Assembly (NCBI RefSeq): GCF_041146395.1
Contig: NC_091008.1
Coordinates: 5,221,501-5,285,500 of the forward strand
Origin: Eulemur rufifrons
Taxonomy: Eukaryota > Chordata > Mammalia > Primates > Lemuridae
Direction: 5' to 3'
Length of the DNA: 64,000 nucleotides
Positions 11,225 through 24,611 of the stretch are shown piece by piece. Every line of letters starts with the position of its first letter. Within the stretch, counting starts at the first letter, position 1. The notes beneath the pieces are model-generated. The model saw only the letters and a program-made list of their open reading frames with translations. It made no database searches and had not been told where the DNA came from. Both the position numbers and the translations under genes were made by a program.

Positions 11225-11335
11225 ATTCAACTTTTATTTAAGCACTTACTAAATGCCAGGCACTGCAGCGATGCTAAAGAAACAAGGAAAATTAAGTCCT
11301 AAACTCTTCAACAGAACATACAGTTAATGTTAATA
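11225..11335 (+). mobile_element. Ancient SINE/LINE-like relic
   Basis: Phrase TTTAAGCACTTACTAAATGC then CAGGCACTGCAGCGATGCTA is the 'gcacctactatgtgccaggcactgt' motif shared by ancient mammalian repeats. The family cannot be fixed by eye. Confidence 0.4.
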
Positions 11336-13475
11336 CATTTTCAGATTTCCAGACTCCATTCTCACACTTCCCAAGCAACTGGAAAACCTTTGGCCAGAGG
11401 CTCCCATTGTGAAAACTAAAGTCCTCTCTTCTCACTGCAATAAAATTGACTGTATTGAAACATAAACTGCCTTAATTTATTTGAACAGATAATATTATAC
11501 AATTAGCAATACTGGGACTAAATCAGATATGGTAATGTTATCACCAAGAGTGTCCTGAATACGTTTCTTTTCTTCCATAGTAGAAATGTTCTCCGTTGAG
11601 ACAGGAAATGTAGCTGAGCATTGTTAGAGCCACTGCCTAAATTACCTCTATTGATGAGGCTCGGCAGGTGCTCTCTCAAGGATTCTGAATAACTGCTGGG
11701 GGATAAAAGAAAGTGTTCCACGGGCTGTAGCCACAGCAGGCTGGGGTCTACTGGGGGGAGAAGAAAGCACTTGCCCCACGCCTGACTGGCTCTGCGTCCT
11801 GCCTGGAGTACGGCTAACTAGCCATCCCTGAAATTGTATAAATGAAAGGAAGGAGGCCAAGGTAGACATTTGTATTAATAATTGGTGTGCACAAAGTAAA
11901 TTAGGCTATCCCACCAGGTCCTTCTCAAAGGGTGGAAAGGCAGCACAAACCTTCAGAAACAAAGTCTGCGAAAGCAATCTTTTCAAAGCTTTTGACGAAT
12001 TGCAAACCTCAGCCATTTATTTTTTTCTCATCGAAAGGAAAGTTGGGGGAAAAGTTCCAGTTCAGTTCACACACAACACATGCACATATACACACACAGA
12101 AAGAATGCGAAGGTGTGCGAAGCATGAACCAGGACATGAAAGTTATGTAGCACTATCCTTATTCACAAAGGCAGTCAAGAGACCTGGTTCTGCCATTAAG
12201 CAGGGGGAGGATTTGTCACCGATGGCAGAGGGCAGGGGTAGCACAGTTCCGGGCTCCCTGAGCTCCTGTGTGTATTCCCACGTGAACAATCTGCAGCACA
12301 ACGGAACCCTGTCCCCTTGTTTGCACAGGCATGTTGCGGTGGCAGGCAGGGACCGTGAAAGGCCTTCTCCGTCAGAAGAGAGAGGTCAAGCAATTCAACC
12401 AAACTATGATTCAGATTTTCAAATTTGTAAAGGAAACGATTAATTTGGAACTTCTTTGCTTTTTGGTCCTAGAGAATGGAATTTCCTGGTGTATAAAGTT
12501 TCCAGGTTTCTAAATTCTTTTCAACATCTCCCTTTCATGAAGAGCACATAGTAGCCAAAGAATAATGAGAAATATTAGACTTTTTTAATAATGCTGTAGA
12601 ATCAAGTTTTCCTCTAACCTTTGTAGAAAAGAAAACTAATTTATTTTTACAATAGTATGCTTTACATCAAACATACATATCACTCAATCTTATGTCATTA
12701 CATAATACATTTTGATTCTTTCACTTGCACAAACATTAACTGTATCTAGATAATATTAGAATCCAAAAAGAATAAAATCAAATTTAATAAGTAATGCCTT
12801 GGGGGCGGGGGAAAAAAGAAAACAAAAAAGAAAGAGAAAAAAATAAATAATGCCAAATTATTCAAATATTTTAATTCAATTTAATAGTAAATAGATTCCC
12901 AAACTTCCTCTCAACACTATTGACATTTAAGTTAGGTTGAAACATAAGCAATTAGAGATTAACAAAGTTTTGAGGTTTAACTCAAGTAATTAAAGAATAA
13001 TATTACAGTTCTTAAAGGAAAAAGATTCCCTTCAGAGTGCCATTCCATTCCCTCATCACACAAGTATTTAAAAAACAAAACTGTCATAGTTTATCGCTGA
13101 TTGAGTCCTGAAAAACACCTTCATCTAAAAATTCTCATTTCTCTTAAGAAACGGGAACCTCCACATACAGGAACAGAATGCACGTTCTCATTCCTCTTGA
13201 GTGTCACTCAAGAGATACATCTGATGTGATTTGTGCCATGACAATGAGAATACAGTAAACTGTGAAAAATGTCATTTCTGGAAAATTTATTGGCAATAGT
13301 TCAGCAAGAAATGAATCTTTTTAACAGGTATGACATGGTGACTTTGACAAATTGAACTTTTAAATATATGGAGCATTTTAAAAGATATTCCCTTAGAAAT
13401 GAGTTAATTTAGATGCAACACACAGTATACTGTGTACCATAATTCATTGCGTCCACTTCCATCACTGTGGAGTGG
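11336..13475. other. Unassigned intronic sequence
   Basis: Mostly AT-rich. A 147-codon open frame at 12000-12443 has low-complexity composition and no recognisable domain. An A-rich low-complexity stretch lies at 12800-12850. No feature can be supported. Confidence 0.45.
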
Positions 13476-13479
13476 TTCT

Positions 13480-13620
13480 GTGTCAGTGTGTCAACCTCCC
13501 TCTTCAAATTCCAATCTGGGCTCCACTTTCAGTTCATGAACTTGTAAAATGAAGCAATAGCTTAGATGTAGTCTCTGAGGTTCCTTTCAACTATTAATTC
13601 TATAATTTTAGTATTTTATG
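13480..13620 (-). mobile_element. MIR SINE relic (minus)
   Basis: Inverted MIR wording: TTCCAATCTGGGCTCCACTT, then GTTCATGAACTTGTAAAATG and TCTGAGGTTCCTTTCAACTA. Weak. Confidence 0.4.
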
Positions 13621-16600
13621 CATTCTGAAACTTTCCATGGTTTAAAGATAAAAATCTCAGGGAAAGATCCTTCTAGAAAAATTTTTTTCTACTTAGCAGA
13701 AAAGTTTGAGCTACAAGACACTTTGACGGAAGGGTCAATATCTTGATCAATTTCTACAGATGTGTCACCTCTAAATTTGTTTAAAAGAAAATTAAAAGCC
13801 TATAAATGCCAAATATTAAAATTTACTACTCCATTATGGGGCTCTTCGTATTCCACAGGATGCATATTTGCCTGTTTAGATAAGGAGCTAAAGCTTTATG
13901 TAAGTACACATATTCATATTACTGGGCTCCATATGACGCCCTTGATGGATACAGCCAAACAAAATTTAGCTTGTTTTTGGTTATAGTTTTAAAAGTAGGA
14001 AGCTTGAAGGTCTGTAAATTAGGATACCATTTAGAGCCATTCTTGGTCTCCCAAGGTATTTAAAAGCCTAGCCAGCCCAGGGGGAGGCCAGGTGAGAACA
14101 AATGTGTAGCAGAAGAGGTATCCTTAAGAGATTTACAATGTTGATTTTAATAGTCTGCCACCTGTCACAGCTACTGTCAGCCAACAAAGGCAGGACATAG
14201 CAAGGAAACGTTTCACATCGGAAGTGATGCTGACTTCCAGTCCCCAAACAAGAAACCTTCTGACACAAACCATCCCTTAACTGTTACCAAACTCCTCCCA
14301 AAAGGAATGTTTGTATTGTCCATGAGTCTAATTTACTGACAATGTAATAACTGAAAGTATTAAAGAGGCTACATCTTGGTAATCACGGTACTTTAGGGCA
14401 ATAGATTGAGTTCCTACTACCACAGAGAGATAAGACAGGCCAATTTCTAGTAATAATTTACATGAATGAAAACTTTCTATTTAATTTATTTTTAGCGGAA
14501 CAGAAACCTAGAAATGATCCAGGTGCCTTAGTTATTGGAATCTCTAGAAAGTACTGGAAGTTCTAGAAATGATTAGGGATGAAAGACATTTCCTACTCTT
14601 TCAGGATAGTTTTTAATGGCAAAATAAAAGCTTCCTCTCCTCACAAGGATGAATAGGAGGGGGTTTCCCAATCCAAATTCGTTGGCCTTGTGGTTTTGAT
14701 TAAAATCTGCACATAGGAAACTTCATATTATAGGAAATATACAATTTGTACGGTGAGTTTCTTATGAATTACAATATTTGATACAAGGTCAAGCAATTTT
14801 TCATTTTGTTTAAAATGTTCCAATGATCTGAAATTGCCATCAGCTTGTTTATGCTCTTCGAACTCTCTTCTCCTGAACTCTATTAACATCACCAAACTAA
14901 GGATAAAAAAAAAAAGGAACTTTTTTCCTCGAAACAGGCGAGCTAATGCCTATGGGAAAATAACGTTCTCAACAAATAAAACCCAGGGGATCTCGTCAAG
15001 TGAAGGAATAAATCCTCATCATTCACACGACTTTCAAACTGGTAAACAATACGAGAATTCTATAACAGTTTCTTTTTAACTCATGCCATCTAATGTACAA
15101 AGTACGTCTGTATGTAACGGCAACTCCAGATCCACTTTCCAGACGTGCAGATTCAGTGATTAGAGACTTAACTTTAATATGCAAAGTAGAGGGTTGGGTA
15201 GACTCGAGGGGGCGTCGGGATAAATAACGCTCACAACTGCAAGTGGAAGTTTAGGTCATTTCCCATCCAGGGGTATATCTAGGGCATACTGGGGAATGGT
15301 TCGACTACCTGAAAGGAAACCACAAGCTGATTAGTTCCACTCCAAGGGACGGTTTTTAAAAAGCAGTTCTTATTCTTTACCATTGATTAGAAGCTAAATG
15401 GAAGGTTACATATGGTGACAGATATATACATTCAGCCATTACCACAGAAGGGCGATAAATTATCCGGGGTGCCTGCAGAGAACTCTCTAATCCACTCTTT
15501 CAATTTCCACTCTCACCTGTGAAAAAGCCTGAACCCGTGTGCCCATGGGTTGTTAATAATGCTCTCTGGAAGGCAGCACGTTGAAATTGTTCCCCAAACT
15601 GCAAATCAAGAGACAAAGTATCTGCGTCTACTACTGTTGAATGAAATTACATATCAGAATAAAACACCGTGTCCGCAGTACAGGACCGAAGTATGTTTTC
15701 ATGTGTTCCACGAACTCCATGGGCCCTGGGCAGCACAGAGCTCGAGAATGCTTACATTTCTTCTCCCAGAAGAATACCCTAACATAGAGGTAGCTAACGG
15801 AAGCCTCCAAAAGGAAGTTTGTGATATAAAATTTAAAATAATTGTTTTTAAATTTGTAGTTTCCAGATTGGATTTCTACTCTGCCTGCCAAACATTCTCC
15901 TTCTTTCTCTGTGGGTTAGCGGCACAAATATGGATTTCATTTGTTTATTGATAGAAGGAAGTGGTGATTCAGCCACTTTGTGTAGATGTCCTAGTTCCGC
16001 TAGCTCCCCTCGCTGCTTCCAAGACAAAACACTGCGAGGGGTGACAGCTCCTCAGCCAGGAGGAAGGCGGCGCACAGTGGGGCTGTGACTCGGAAGAGCC
16101 AGCCCTGGCCTGTCTGGTTTGCTCTGCAGCCCAGCCTGCCCTGCCGCCTCTCTCAGACCAACCCCCTGACCCACGCGACTCAGTCCCCGGCCAGCCCTTG
16201 CTGCTTCATTCTTCTTTTCCTGCATTTTGATGTCGGCTCTGGGCAGCAGAAATGCTACCAACAATGGCTCTTTGTTTTCCATAGGTTCCAAAGGCTCAAA
16301 CGTTTCAAGTAATGGAGAATGTTTCATCCTCAAATGTGTCAAGTAGGAGACAGACCCTCTTGTAACCTTTCTCTAAGAAGTGTGCGGGTCTATATTGATT
16401 TGCTAAAGAAAGATCCAACGTAAGCATTCCAGAGCTTAGTGCTACCCACCTGCCACGTACAAGCCACATAAGTGAGCCCCGTAGCCTGCAACCCCCCTTC
16501 TCTGAACCCCCATAAATAGCTAAGAAGGAAAAGAGAGCGATGTCACCAGCCCTGCCTACGTCACAGGGTTGGGAGCATCAAATGATCTACATAAAAGGGC

Positions 16601-17125
16601 GTTTGATGAATAACTTCCAATTAAACATACTACATTATTATTCGCCAGGAGTGCTTATCAAGTCAGGCATATTTACACGTCACAGTCAAAGTTATAAGTT
16701 TATGCACAGGGAATGTGAAAACTGAATGAAGAAAAGAGACAAGGGAAGAAGGAGGAAGGATTCACAGAGAGGGACACGCCTGTCAAAGATGGCAGTCTGC
16801 ATCAGTCTGGGTCCTTGCAAGAAGCCCTGACCCTCACCATGTCTAAGAAATAAATTTCTATTGTGGTAAACATTTCAAGGTCTGTTATAACAACTCAAGT
16901 TATTCTAAAACAGATGGCATCCAGAAATAGACCACAAGAAATAATAATGTTGCAAAAAAAAATATATTGTCGATGTTTTTCTATGTCTACTTCCTCCTCT
17001 TCCTCCCATTTTTTTTTTTTTTTTACTTTAACAGCCTTATTTATCTCAATTTGCAGGGTCTATACCCATTACTGTTGCCACTTCCAGAATTCCAAAGTTC
17101 TGCTTAACCTGGCATTACAATCTAT
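13621..17125. other. Unassigned intronic sequence
   Basis: It contains a local GC-rich patch at 15990-16240 with scattered CpGs. Long open frames at 15550-15951 and on the minus strand at 16052-16342 show no family resemblance. A T-run lies at 17010-17024. No repeat was recognised. Confidence 0.4.
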
Positions 17126-17127
17126 AG

Positions 17128-17293
17128 AAACAATAGCAGCTGGATGTGGTGGCACGTGCCTCTAGTCCTAGCTACTCAGAAGGCTGGGGCAGGATGGCTT
17201 GTACCCATGAATTCAAGGCTGCAGTGAGCTATGATGACACCACTGCACTCCAGACTGGGTGACACAGTGAGACCCCATCTCTTAAAAGAAAAA
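17128..17293 (+). mobile_element. Solitary Alu right arm (FRAM-like or 5'-truncated Alu)
   Basis: It begins GCTGGATGTGGTGGCACGTG and has AGTCCTAGCTACTCAGAAGG and GCAGTGAGCTATGATGACAC. It ends CAGTGAGACCCCATCTC with an A-rich tail. No left arm precedes it, and it is diverged. Confidence 0.75.
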
Positions 17294-17928
17294 AAAACAG
17301 CAGAGGAATCATGAAAACAAATTGCCACTGAACACAGTTCCCCCATACAAACATGGCAGCCTGAACCACTCACAACAGAAGACACGAAGAGACACCGGGA
17401 ATCTATTCTATTCGACAGTTCGTAGTTATATTCTCTCTTTCTATCTTCTGTTCCAGGAGACAAAGCTGTGTGCTGGAACCCAAGATGAACTACCTATCTG
17501 TGCTAGCCTAGGGTTACTCTATTGTAACTCTGTCCCCAAACAGCTTTTAAACACACTGAATTCTTCAGGTTTTTGTTTCTTTACTTTGTCGTGGTAGCTG
17601 TTACAGTGACGGAATTTACACAGCTATTCTGGTATTTTGTACCAACACTGCCTCCTACGAGGTGGTTTGCTCCTCCCTCAACAATAACGCCACATTGTTA
17701 CGGAAAAAAGTAACGGTCACCACACATCTAAAAGCACACTCTTGGATCCCAAATAGAATTAAAAATATTTTTATAATTAAGCAGGAATATAACAAAGAAG
17801 TAATTAAAGGAACATTGGCTGGAAAAGTTCATGAAAATTTTATACCTATTTTTCTTGACTCCAGAGGCAAAGCTCATGTGGCCACATAATTTGCTTCTGT
17901 TAGATGATAATTAGATGATTCCTGAGGG

Positions 17929-17951
17929 TTTTTTTTTTTTTTTTTTTTTTT
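17929..17951. repeat. Poly(T) run
   Basis: 23 T residues with no Alu or L1 body next to them. It may be the tail of an element no longer recognisable. Confidence 0.9.
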
Positions 17952-18119
17952 GGTAACTGGCAGTAAAAAAGAGTACAAACTAGATGTTGAGATCTACAAA
18001 TAACTAAGAAGGGTTTAATATGAACCATAAATGATAAAGACGCAACAAAGAAGATACTTAACAAAAAAGGTGGTAACATTTAAACCTTATTTGCCTGAAA
18101 AACATCTTGTGGAAATATG

Positions 18120-18300
18120 GGGAAAAATGGCCTTTGAACAGAAACAGACCCGGGTTCAAACTCCAGTTCTGCCTCCTCCTAGATGTACATTGTTGGGTAA
18201 ATTACTTGACCAGCCTCAGTTTCCACTCCTGTAAAATGGGTCACAGGGATGGTATGTGAAGTGGCACATGGTAGGTACTTGCTACAAACTGTAGTTATTA
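18120..18300 (-). mobile_element. MIR SINE (minus)
   Basis: Inverted MIR: GACCCGGGTTCAAACTCCAG, TGTTGGGTAAATTACTTGAC, CAGCCTCAGTTTCCACTCCT, GTAAAATGGG, then GGTAGGTACTTGCTACA. Confidence 0.75.
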
Positions 18301-18419
18301 GTATATTAGGAAAAGATTTACTTTTGACTTAAAAATCCTATCATATTTTCCAGATGAAGTAAAGTTATCAGTTTTTCATCTAAAAGTTTCACAGAGATTT
18401 CTTTTCCTGATTCATCCAC

Positions 18420-18680
18420 CACATTGACAGAAATAGCACTGTACGCCTAACTTGGCTACGTCTGCTCCATTCATCTGTCAACAAGATTCTAGCGTTGACA
18501 ATTGTCAAAGGTGGATGGGACAGAACAGGCGGCAGGACCGCGTCGTGTTTCACACCTCAGAGGGTTCTACGCTACCAACAATAACATCGTATCTGTCAGT
18601 CAAGCGTAATTACACAGCTTGATAGACTGGTGCAAATAAAACAGCCGCTTAGAACAAGGTCTCCTGGCTCTTTTCTGGCC
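18420..18680. promoter_or_regulatory. Candidate conserved non-coding element
   Basis: CpG-richer than its surroundings, with no repeat signature. It is dense in homeodomain/TALE-like words: TTCATCTGTCAACAAG, TGACAATTGTCA, TATCTGTCAGTCAAGCGTAA, TTACACAGCTTGATAG, GCAAATAAAA. The look is that of intronic developmental enhancers, but nothing in a single sequence proves conservation. Confidence 0.25.
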
Positions 18681-19974
18681 ACAATTATAGGACTTGCTTG
18701 ATTCTGCGACCTGTGAATATTAGAGTGACACTTCCCTTTGGGACAAAAAGACAGAAAAAACACATCCCCTGTTGACTCTGAAAAAGATCGAAACTAGGTG
18801 CAAAATTTGCTCCATTTGAAAACCCTGAAATCATTTTGCAAATTTTGATCAAACTCTTTGCTCTTATTGAGATACGGATTTATTTTTAGGATATCCACAG
18901 TAGAAGGTACAATTTGATAATCATGTAACACAAGGGAAATCACTGCAGCAAATACAGTTGCGGTATCTGAGCCAGATGCTCAAAATGCCGCATGGAGTCC
19001 TTTAGAGTAATATTCTAATACATGTTACCTTTATGAAAAGGGAAATAGAAAAAAGTATCTGATATTCACAAAAAAACCCCAAATTATATACATTATCATG
19101 AAATTGTTCCATTGTAGCTATTCATAGCAGAGATGTCCATGGTAGCAGTATCTTTCTGTAGAAGTGGATAAGGCTGAGTAATAAGCTGAATTATATTATA
19201 TGTAGGATCTAATTAAAGTTGTATTTCAAGTTTTAAATTATAAATGATCTCAATATGCAAGAATACAGAAACTGACAAAAGAAACGCATATGTCCACACA
19301 TCATTCCAGTGGAATATATCCAAGTTTTCCAAAATACATCTGTAAAGATGTAAAGTTGCTAAATTCAATTTTATCATTAAGTATAGCTTTGCTTTTCTTT
19401 TTCTTATTTTTTAATCTTACTTGAGAGTATTACTTCAGGAGGGAATAAAAAAAGATGACTCTTAGTGACAATGAGAGACAATGAGATCTGCCATTCTCCC
19501 CTGGGGCATATGATTTTTTGTGTGTTTTAGTGAGTGCCCTAATGTCATCTTTTGCACTATTGGAGCACATTTCACAACACAGTGAAAGTGAATGACAATA
19601 AAATACACATCAGGACAGCCGGCCACACTTCATAAACTTTCTGTACACATGAAGCCACAGCATCATGGAAGCTCAGGGCCAGAAGGTAGTTTGAGAGACT
19701 GACTTGATGTGGTTCTGTCCCAAGGCCTGCTCACTAGAATCAGGACTAGTTAACCTCTCAGACTACCTCCGTGCTTTACATGTAGAGTACAGAATAGAAG
19801 CAAGGGAAATTGCGATTGAAATGGCAACATATGCCTTGGTATTTTATCCATTTCTGGAGATACTTGAATAATTTTTTAAAAGACACAAAATGAGGACAAT
19901 AAAATTTCTCTGAAAATGAAATCACAGAAACTGTCAGTTTCAGTTCAGGGAAAAGAAGTGGAAACATATATATA
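18681..19974. other. Unassigned intronic sequence
   Basis: AT-rich, no open frame of note and no recognised repeat. Confidence 0.45.
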
Positions 19975-20427
19975 CAGCTGACCCTTGAACAACACGAGTT
20001 TGAACTACATGGGTCCACTTACATGTGGATTTTCTTCTACCTCTGCCCCCACCCCAGATAGCAAGACCAATCTCTCTTCCTCCTCCCCCCCTCCTCCTCC
20101 TCCTCCTCCTCCGTCTACTTAACGTGAAAACAATGAGAATGAAAACCTTTATGATGATACACTTCCATTTAATGAACAGTAAACATATTTTCTCTTCTTT
20201 ATGATTTTCTTAGTAACATTTTCTTTTCTCTAGCTTACTTTGTTCTAAGAACACAGTATATAATACATATAACATACAAGATATGTGTCAATCAACTGTT
20301 TATGTTATCAATAAGCTCACCGGTAGTCTATTAGCAGTAAAGCTTTTAGGAAGTCAAAAGTTATACCTGGACTCTTTACTGAGCAGGGGTAGGTACCTCA
20401 ACCCCCACATCGCTGAAGGGTCAACTG
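19975..20427 (+). mobile_element. Tigger-family MITE with TA target duplication
   Basis: It begins CAGCTGACCCTTGAACAACA and ends, inverted, GAAGGGTCAACTG. TA flanks it at 19973-19974 and 20428-20429. The internal words AACATTTTCTTTTCTCTAGC and AGTATATAATACATATAACA are typical of this very common mammalian Tigger-derived MITE. It codes for nothing. Confidence 0.82.
20077..20112. repeat. (CTC)n-rich microsatellite
   Basis: A pyrimidine run of CTC units with a C-run, located inside the Tigger MITE. Confidence 0.9.
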
Positions 20428-20429
20428 TA

Positions 20430-21105
20430 CATAAAATTAACGTGATGCTAAAAATAGGAAGAGTGTGTTCACTAGAAATTAAAATTGTCAATAATTGGGT
20501 ATTTCCTCTAAATTACTAAATTGCTGATAAATTTATCATAATAATGCCACTGCTCACTAATGTTCATTCAGATGCAAGAAGTACACTAGAAACTTGTTAT
20601 AATGCCGCCTTCTCTAAAGCAAAATTTGATGGAAGGCAGATACTTCTCAGAAATCACATATGGAGGTTTAGAAATTAGAGGCTCAAGAGAATTTCATTAT
20701 ATTTTACCCATTAAGGTACCCATAATATTTGGTCCTAAGTCCTATGGTAAAACTTTATTGTATGAGTAAAGATAGCGTAATCAATAGGCTTTTTTCTCTT
20801 TTTCACAATTAATGGTTTTTCATCTCATCAAATGTGAACAATTTGAATTATCTTTTAGTCAGTATGAAAACTCCTGTTTATACCCCATTTCTTGGATTTG
20901 ATGCAGTTTGCTAAACACATTATAACTTCCTCAGAATGCAGTCAAGGTAGGACAATATTAATGCTTGTTTTATAGATTAGCCATTTATATTTTTTGGTCA
21001 TGCTTTTGTTATATGTAATTATTTATGTGAAGGAACATGATTGGACCCATGCCAAACCTGTGTAACAACGGTCCATGTTATAACAAAATTATAATTCATA
21101 AGGAA
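20430..21105. other. Unassigned intronic sequence
   Basis: AT-rich, nothing recognised. Confidence 0.5.
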
Positions 21106-21109
21106 TAGG

Positions 21110-21340
21110 GATCAAGTGGTAATAGATTGGAATTAGGCATATCTAATTGAATTTCAACTTTGCAAACCCTCTAGCTGTGCAACCTTTGGTAATTAACCTC
21201 TCTGGGCCTCAGTTTCCTCACTGAACGATGGGAATGGTAACATCAGAAGGTTGTGTGAGAACAAAATGAAATTATGCATGTAAAATGCCTACAATATTGC
21301 CTGCCATGTGCTGGGGGCTTAATAATGCTAGTGCTCTTTT
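21110..21340 (-). mobile_element. MIR SINE (minus)
   Basis: Inverted MIR: AGCTGTGCAACCTTTGGTAA, CTCTCTGGGCCTCAGTTTCC, TCACTGAACGATGGGAATGG, then TGTGCTGGGGGCTTAATAAT. Confidence 0.8.
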
Positions 21341-22785
21341 CTTTATATATAATAAGAAAAGGAAGAATCACTGAAATGTTTAAGTAGAGAATTTAGACTC
21401 ATAGATGGCTCCAAGAAAGCGAGAGCTATGTGGTTCTTTAACTTTTCAAGGAACCAAAAAGGAAATATTAGAAACCTGAGCATCATCATGAGGCAGAAAA
21501 GAGATTTAACTGCCTCTTGGCATGGCTAATACATACTTCACAAAAAAGCCTTGAATGCTCTACTCTGGCCTTAACCTCTGAAATTTCCTCTGCATAGCCG
21601 TGGTTTGTTACTTAACATGAAGAGGCTTACATATGAAGCCAGAGAGCAAAGGCTCCTAGACCCGGGGCATGCCATCTGCCTAGCATTAAGCAAGAGCTGA
21701 AAGTCAGTTACAGAAGCAAAGTCATTTCTAATATGATTTATGTTCCATCCTCGAACGTGGCAGGAAGACTGCGAAAGATATTTGGAAGCCAATGCTTCCT
21801 CTGAATAAAGCAACCGAGCATATACTAAGCCTCTCTCCTTGGACCACGCTGGCCTGTTAGATAAGTTGCCAAGGTGGAGTCTGCGAACCCTGGAGCAAAC
21901 TGGTTATCTGGGATGAGAAAATATCTGGAGGCCAGTGATCACTGCTACCGTAAACGCACAGTGCACAGTATAAACACTGGGGTCAGACGACAGATATCCA
22001 GGATATTACTCAAAAACACATCTAGCTCAAAACTGACAAGATAATCTGTTCCTGTGAGCACAAAGCAGACTGGAATGCTGCAGCTATGACCTACTCAAGG
22101 GAAGAGAAAAGAAAGTGAAACTCTCCAAGGGCCCCATTGCAGGCAAAACTCCAAGAGACTTCAAAGGCAGTGCTGCCTAAGGAGGGAGCGCTGCTCCAAG
22201 CCCACAGGGGGTATCGTTTCCACGATCATGTTGCCATCTGCATTTGGTGGCCTGGCAAATGCAAATATTTCAGATACAAGTTTAAACAGATGAAAAAAGA
22301 AGTGTGAAATAGCTTGGAGATATTCTTGCAAAAGAAACCTCAGAATTCCAGGAAAAGCATTTAAAATCAGAAGCTTCATAAGTTATTCAAAAGTCCCACG
22401 AGGGTAATTGATGTGGGATTATATAAAAAAATAAATTTTTTTTTTAATGGACACATTGTACTCCAACATATCACATGATCACAAAATTGTGTACTTAAAT
22501 AATTTTCCAAACTTAAGTACTCTTAAAAGGTCAGCAATATTTTTCTAATTGAAGCATAGACTATATTTTGATGTTTTAACAAAGTTGTAACATACGTGAT
22601 CCTGATTAATTCAGAAGAGCCAAAATGCACCAATATACTTACAGGAGGACCTAAGGGAGGGGGGAGGGGGAGAAATAAGAAAAAGGGAGAGATGAATTAG
22701 TGAATATGAAAATGTTAATATTAAATAAAAGATTGGAGCCACATCATAATCATCAGCATAATACATGGGACATGGAAGATATTTA
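21341..22785. other. Unassigned intronic sequence
   Basis: It includes a purine tract with G runs at 22654-22670 (possible quadruplex on the plus strand). No gene or repeat was recognised. Confidence 0.45.
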
Positions 22786-22790
22786 GAATT

Positions 22791-22940
22791 CAGTGATTCT
22801 TAATCTTTTATTTAGGGCATGGAGCCTTTGGGACCACCTCAGACACTTGCATTTACACCTACACACAAAATCTTACACAAAATTTCAAGGAATTTTCAGA
22901 TTCCCTGGGGCCTATCTATGGATTACTGAGAGGTTCATGT
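22791..22940 (+). mobile_element. hAT-type MITE relic
   Basis: It begins CAGTGATTCTTAATCTTTTA and has GGCATGGAGCCTTTGGGACC and CCTACACACAAAATCTTACA. It then reads GGGGCCTATCTATGGATTAC. Same family as 7816-7989; the right terminus is decayed. Confidence 0.5.
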
Positions 22941-23950
22941 ATGTTTAGTAAAGACTGTCTAATTTATTAAAGTTTAGATAAAATATGAATTAGGAGGATC
23001 TTTGGTATTTTATGGTAGACTAGTCATAGACAATTGATATATAACTTCTTGAGTTTTCTAAAACAGCCAAATCAGAAATGTACCTATTCCTTGTTCTAAG
23101 AATGTATTTCGCCCAACAGTACTGTAAATAAATATATGAAAGACTAACTTTAGTGTTTATAGAGATTTCTTTAAAACTATGTATTCTCATGAAAATAGGC
23201 AAAGTCTAGGAAAATTTCAATATTTCACACACCATATACTCAATTAAAACACCAGCTCCAAGTAGCAAGGAAGTTGGAAAATGACTTTTATATTTTCTAT
23301 AAAACTTTGCATAAGCACAAAATTTTCTCTCTTTTCCTTTAATCCTCTTTTTTTGACACAAAGATCATTTCATGATTATCTGACTCCACTAATGTTTTAT
23401 CATTTTCTTTTTCTCAAAACAAATTTATAAAGTGTCCTCTATTATAAAACTTTGCACTTTGTGAAGAGACACCCATACAAGTTTCCAATTATTTAGATTC
23501 CACAGGGTTTAAAGATAGCTTCTGAGAATATGCTTTTAAAAATTAAGCAGGTGCTTTGTGCAAATTAATGAATTTCAATAAACCTTTTTTATTTTTGACA
23601 TCTTTTTCAATGCAGAAGAGGAAATGAGACCAAAAAAGCCACATCAATCTACTATCTGCTGTTCTTGACAGGTTAGTGCTTCTATTGTTTCAACACTTAG
23701 TAACTGATTATTTTTAATACTGATAAATACTTATAGAAAATACTGGAAAATAACATTTCACAGCATGCTAGAGTCAAGCCTTAAATTACCTTATCTTGCA
23801 AGGAAGAACTGATGGCCTGCTAAGACCTCATGTGGTCATTTATAGTTTTGGAATCTTAAATTTTATTAAATAAGTAAAACAGTAAGTGAACTCACTTATA
23901 CAGATTAACTTAGTTTCAAGAAAATTTTTTTTACTTGACTTTTCTGTTCG
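22941..23950. other. Unassigned intronic sequence
   Basis: AT-rich with short T-runs, nothing recognised. Confidence 0.5.
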
Positions 23951-23954
23951 ACTT

Positions 23955-24125
23955 TAAATTTACTGGGAGTCAGGACAATTGGTTCCATTTCAATTTCTGC
24001 TCATAAAAAATCACATGGCCTTGGCAAAATCACCTGCCCGCTCTGGGCCTCCATTTCCTCGACTACAAAATGAAAACTCGGGATTGATTACTAAGGCTCC
24101 TGTCACCACGAAAATTCTACGGTTA
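23955..24125 (-). mobile_element. MIR SINE (minus)
   Basis: Inverted MIR wording: AATCACATGGCCTTGGCAAA, CTCTGGGCCTCCATTTCCTC, CTACAAAATG. It lies about 490 bp from the COL25A1 donor, on its intronic side. Confidence 0.55.
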
Positions 24126-24611
24126 CACGAGAAGGATAAGAGTTCCCAAAGTTTGAAAAGAATGAGAGTAAAAGCATGACAAAATTGTGCCAGTTGGATA
24201 AAATAATAATAAAGCTTTCCAAGACATGTGGCCCGGCGTCCCAAGGCAGATGTTTCTGCAGAGCACCTATGTTTGCTGACCACCTACAGAGATGAAAACA
24301 TCAGGGACGTTGTACTGGGTGCCGCTAAGAAACCCTCCATCGTACACAGAAAGGACAGACTTAACCTAACCCAGTAAATAAGCCAAAACGAGGTGCCAAT
24401 GGTTACTAAACTGTAATTAACAATATTTTGCAACCTTCTCTTTCTTACACTTGGTGGAAGTAAAGAGAATAAAAAAAAATTCTAGGTCTAGCAGAGATTT
24501 AAAGACACACTACCTCCAACGAGACAATATTATTATCATTAATTAGCAGGGACAGATGCGGGAACCCAACCAAAACATGAATGACACAGAGCAGCTGAAA
24601 GAGACACTTAC

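Noticed and set aside
12000..12443. 147-codon open frame on the plus strand
   Set aside because: Mixed low-complexity composition and no recognisable family; overlapped by frames on the other strand.
16052..16342. GC-rich patch with open frames, possible CpG island or promoter
   Set aside because: CpG count is modest, no TATA or initiator context and no transcript-like structure; it does not meet a CpG-island look.
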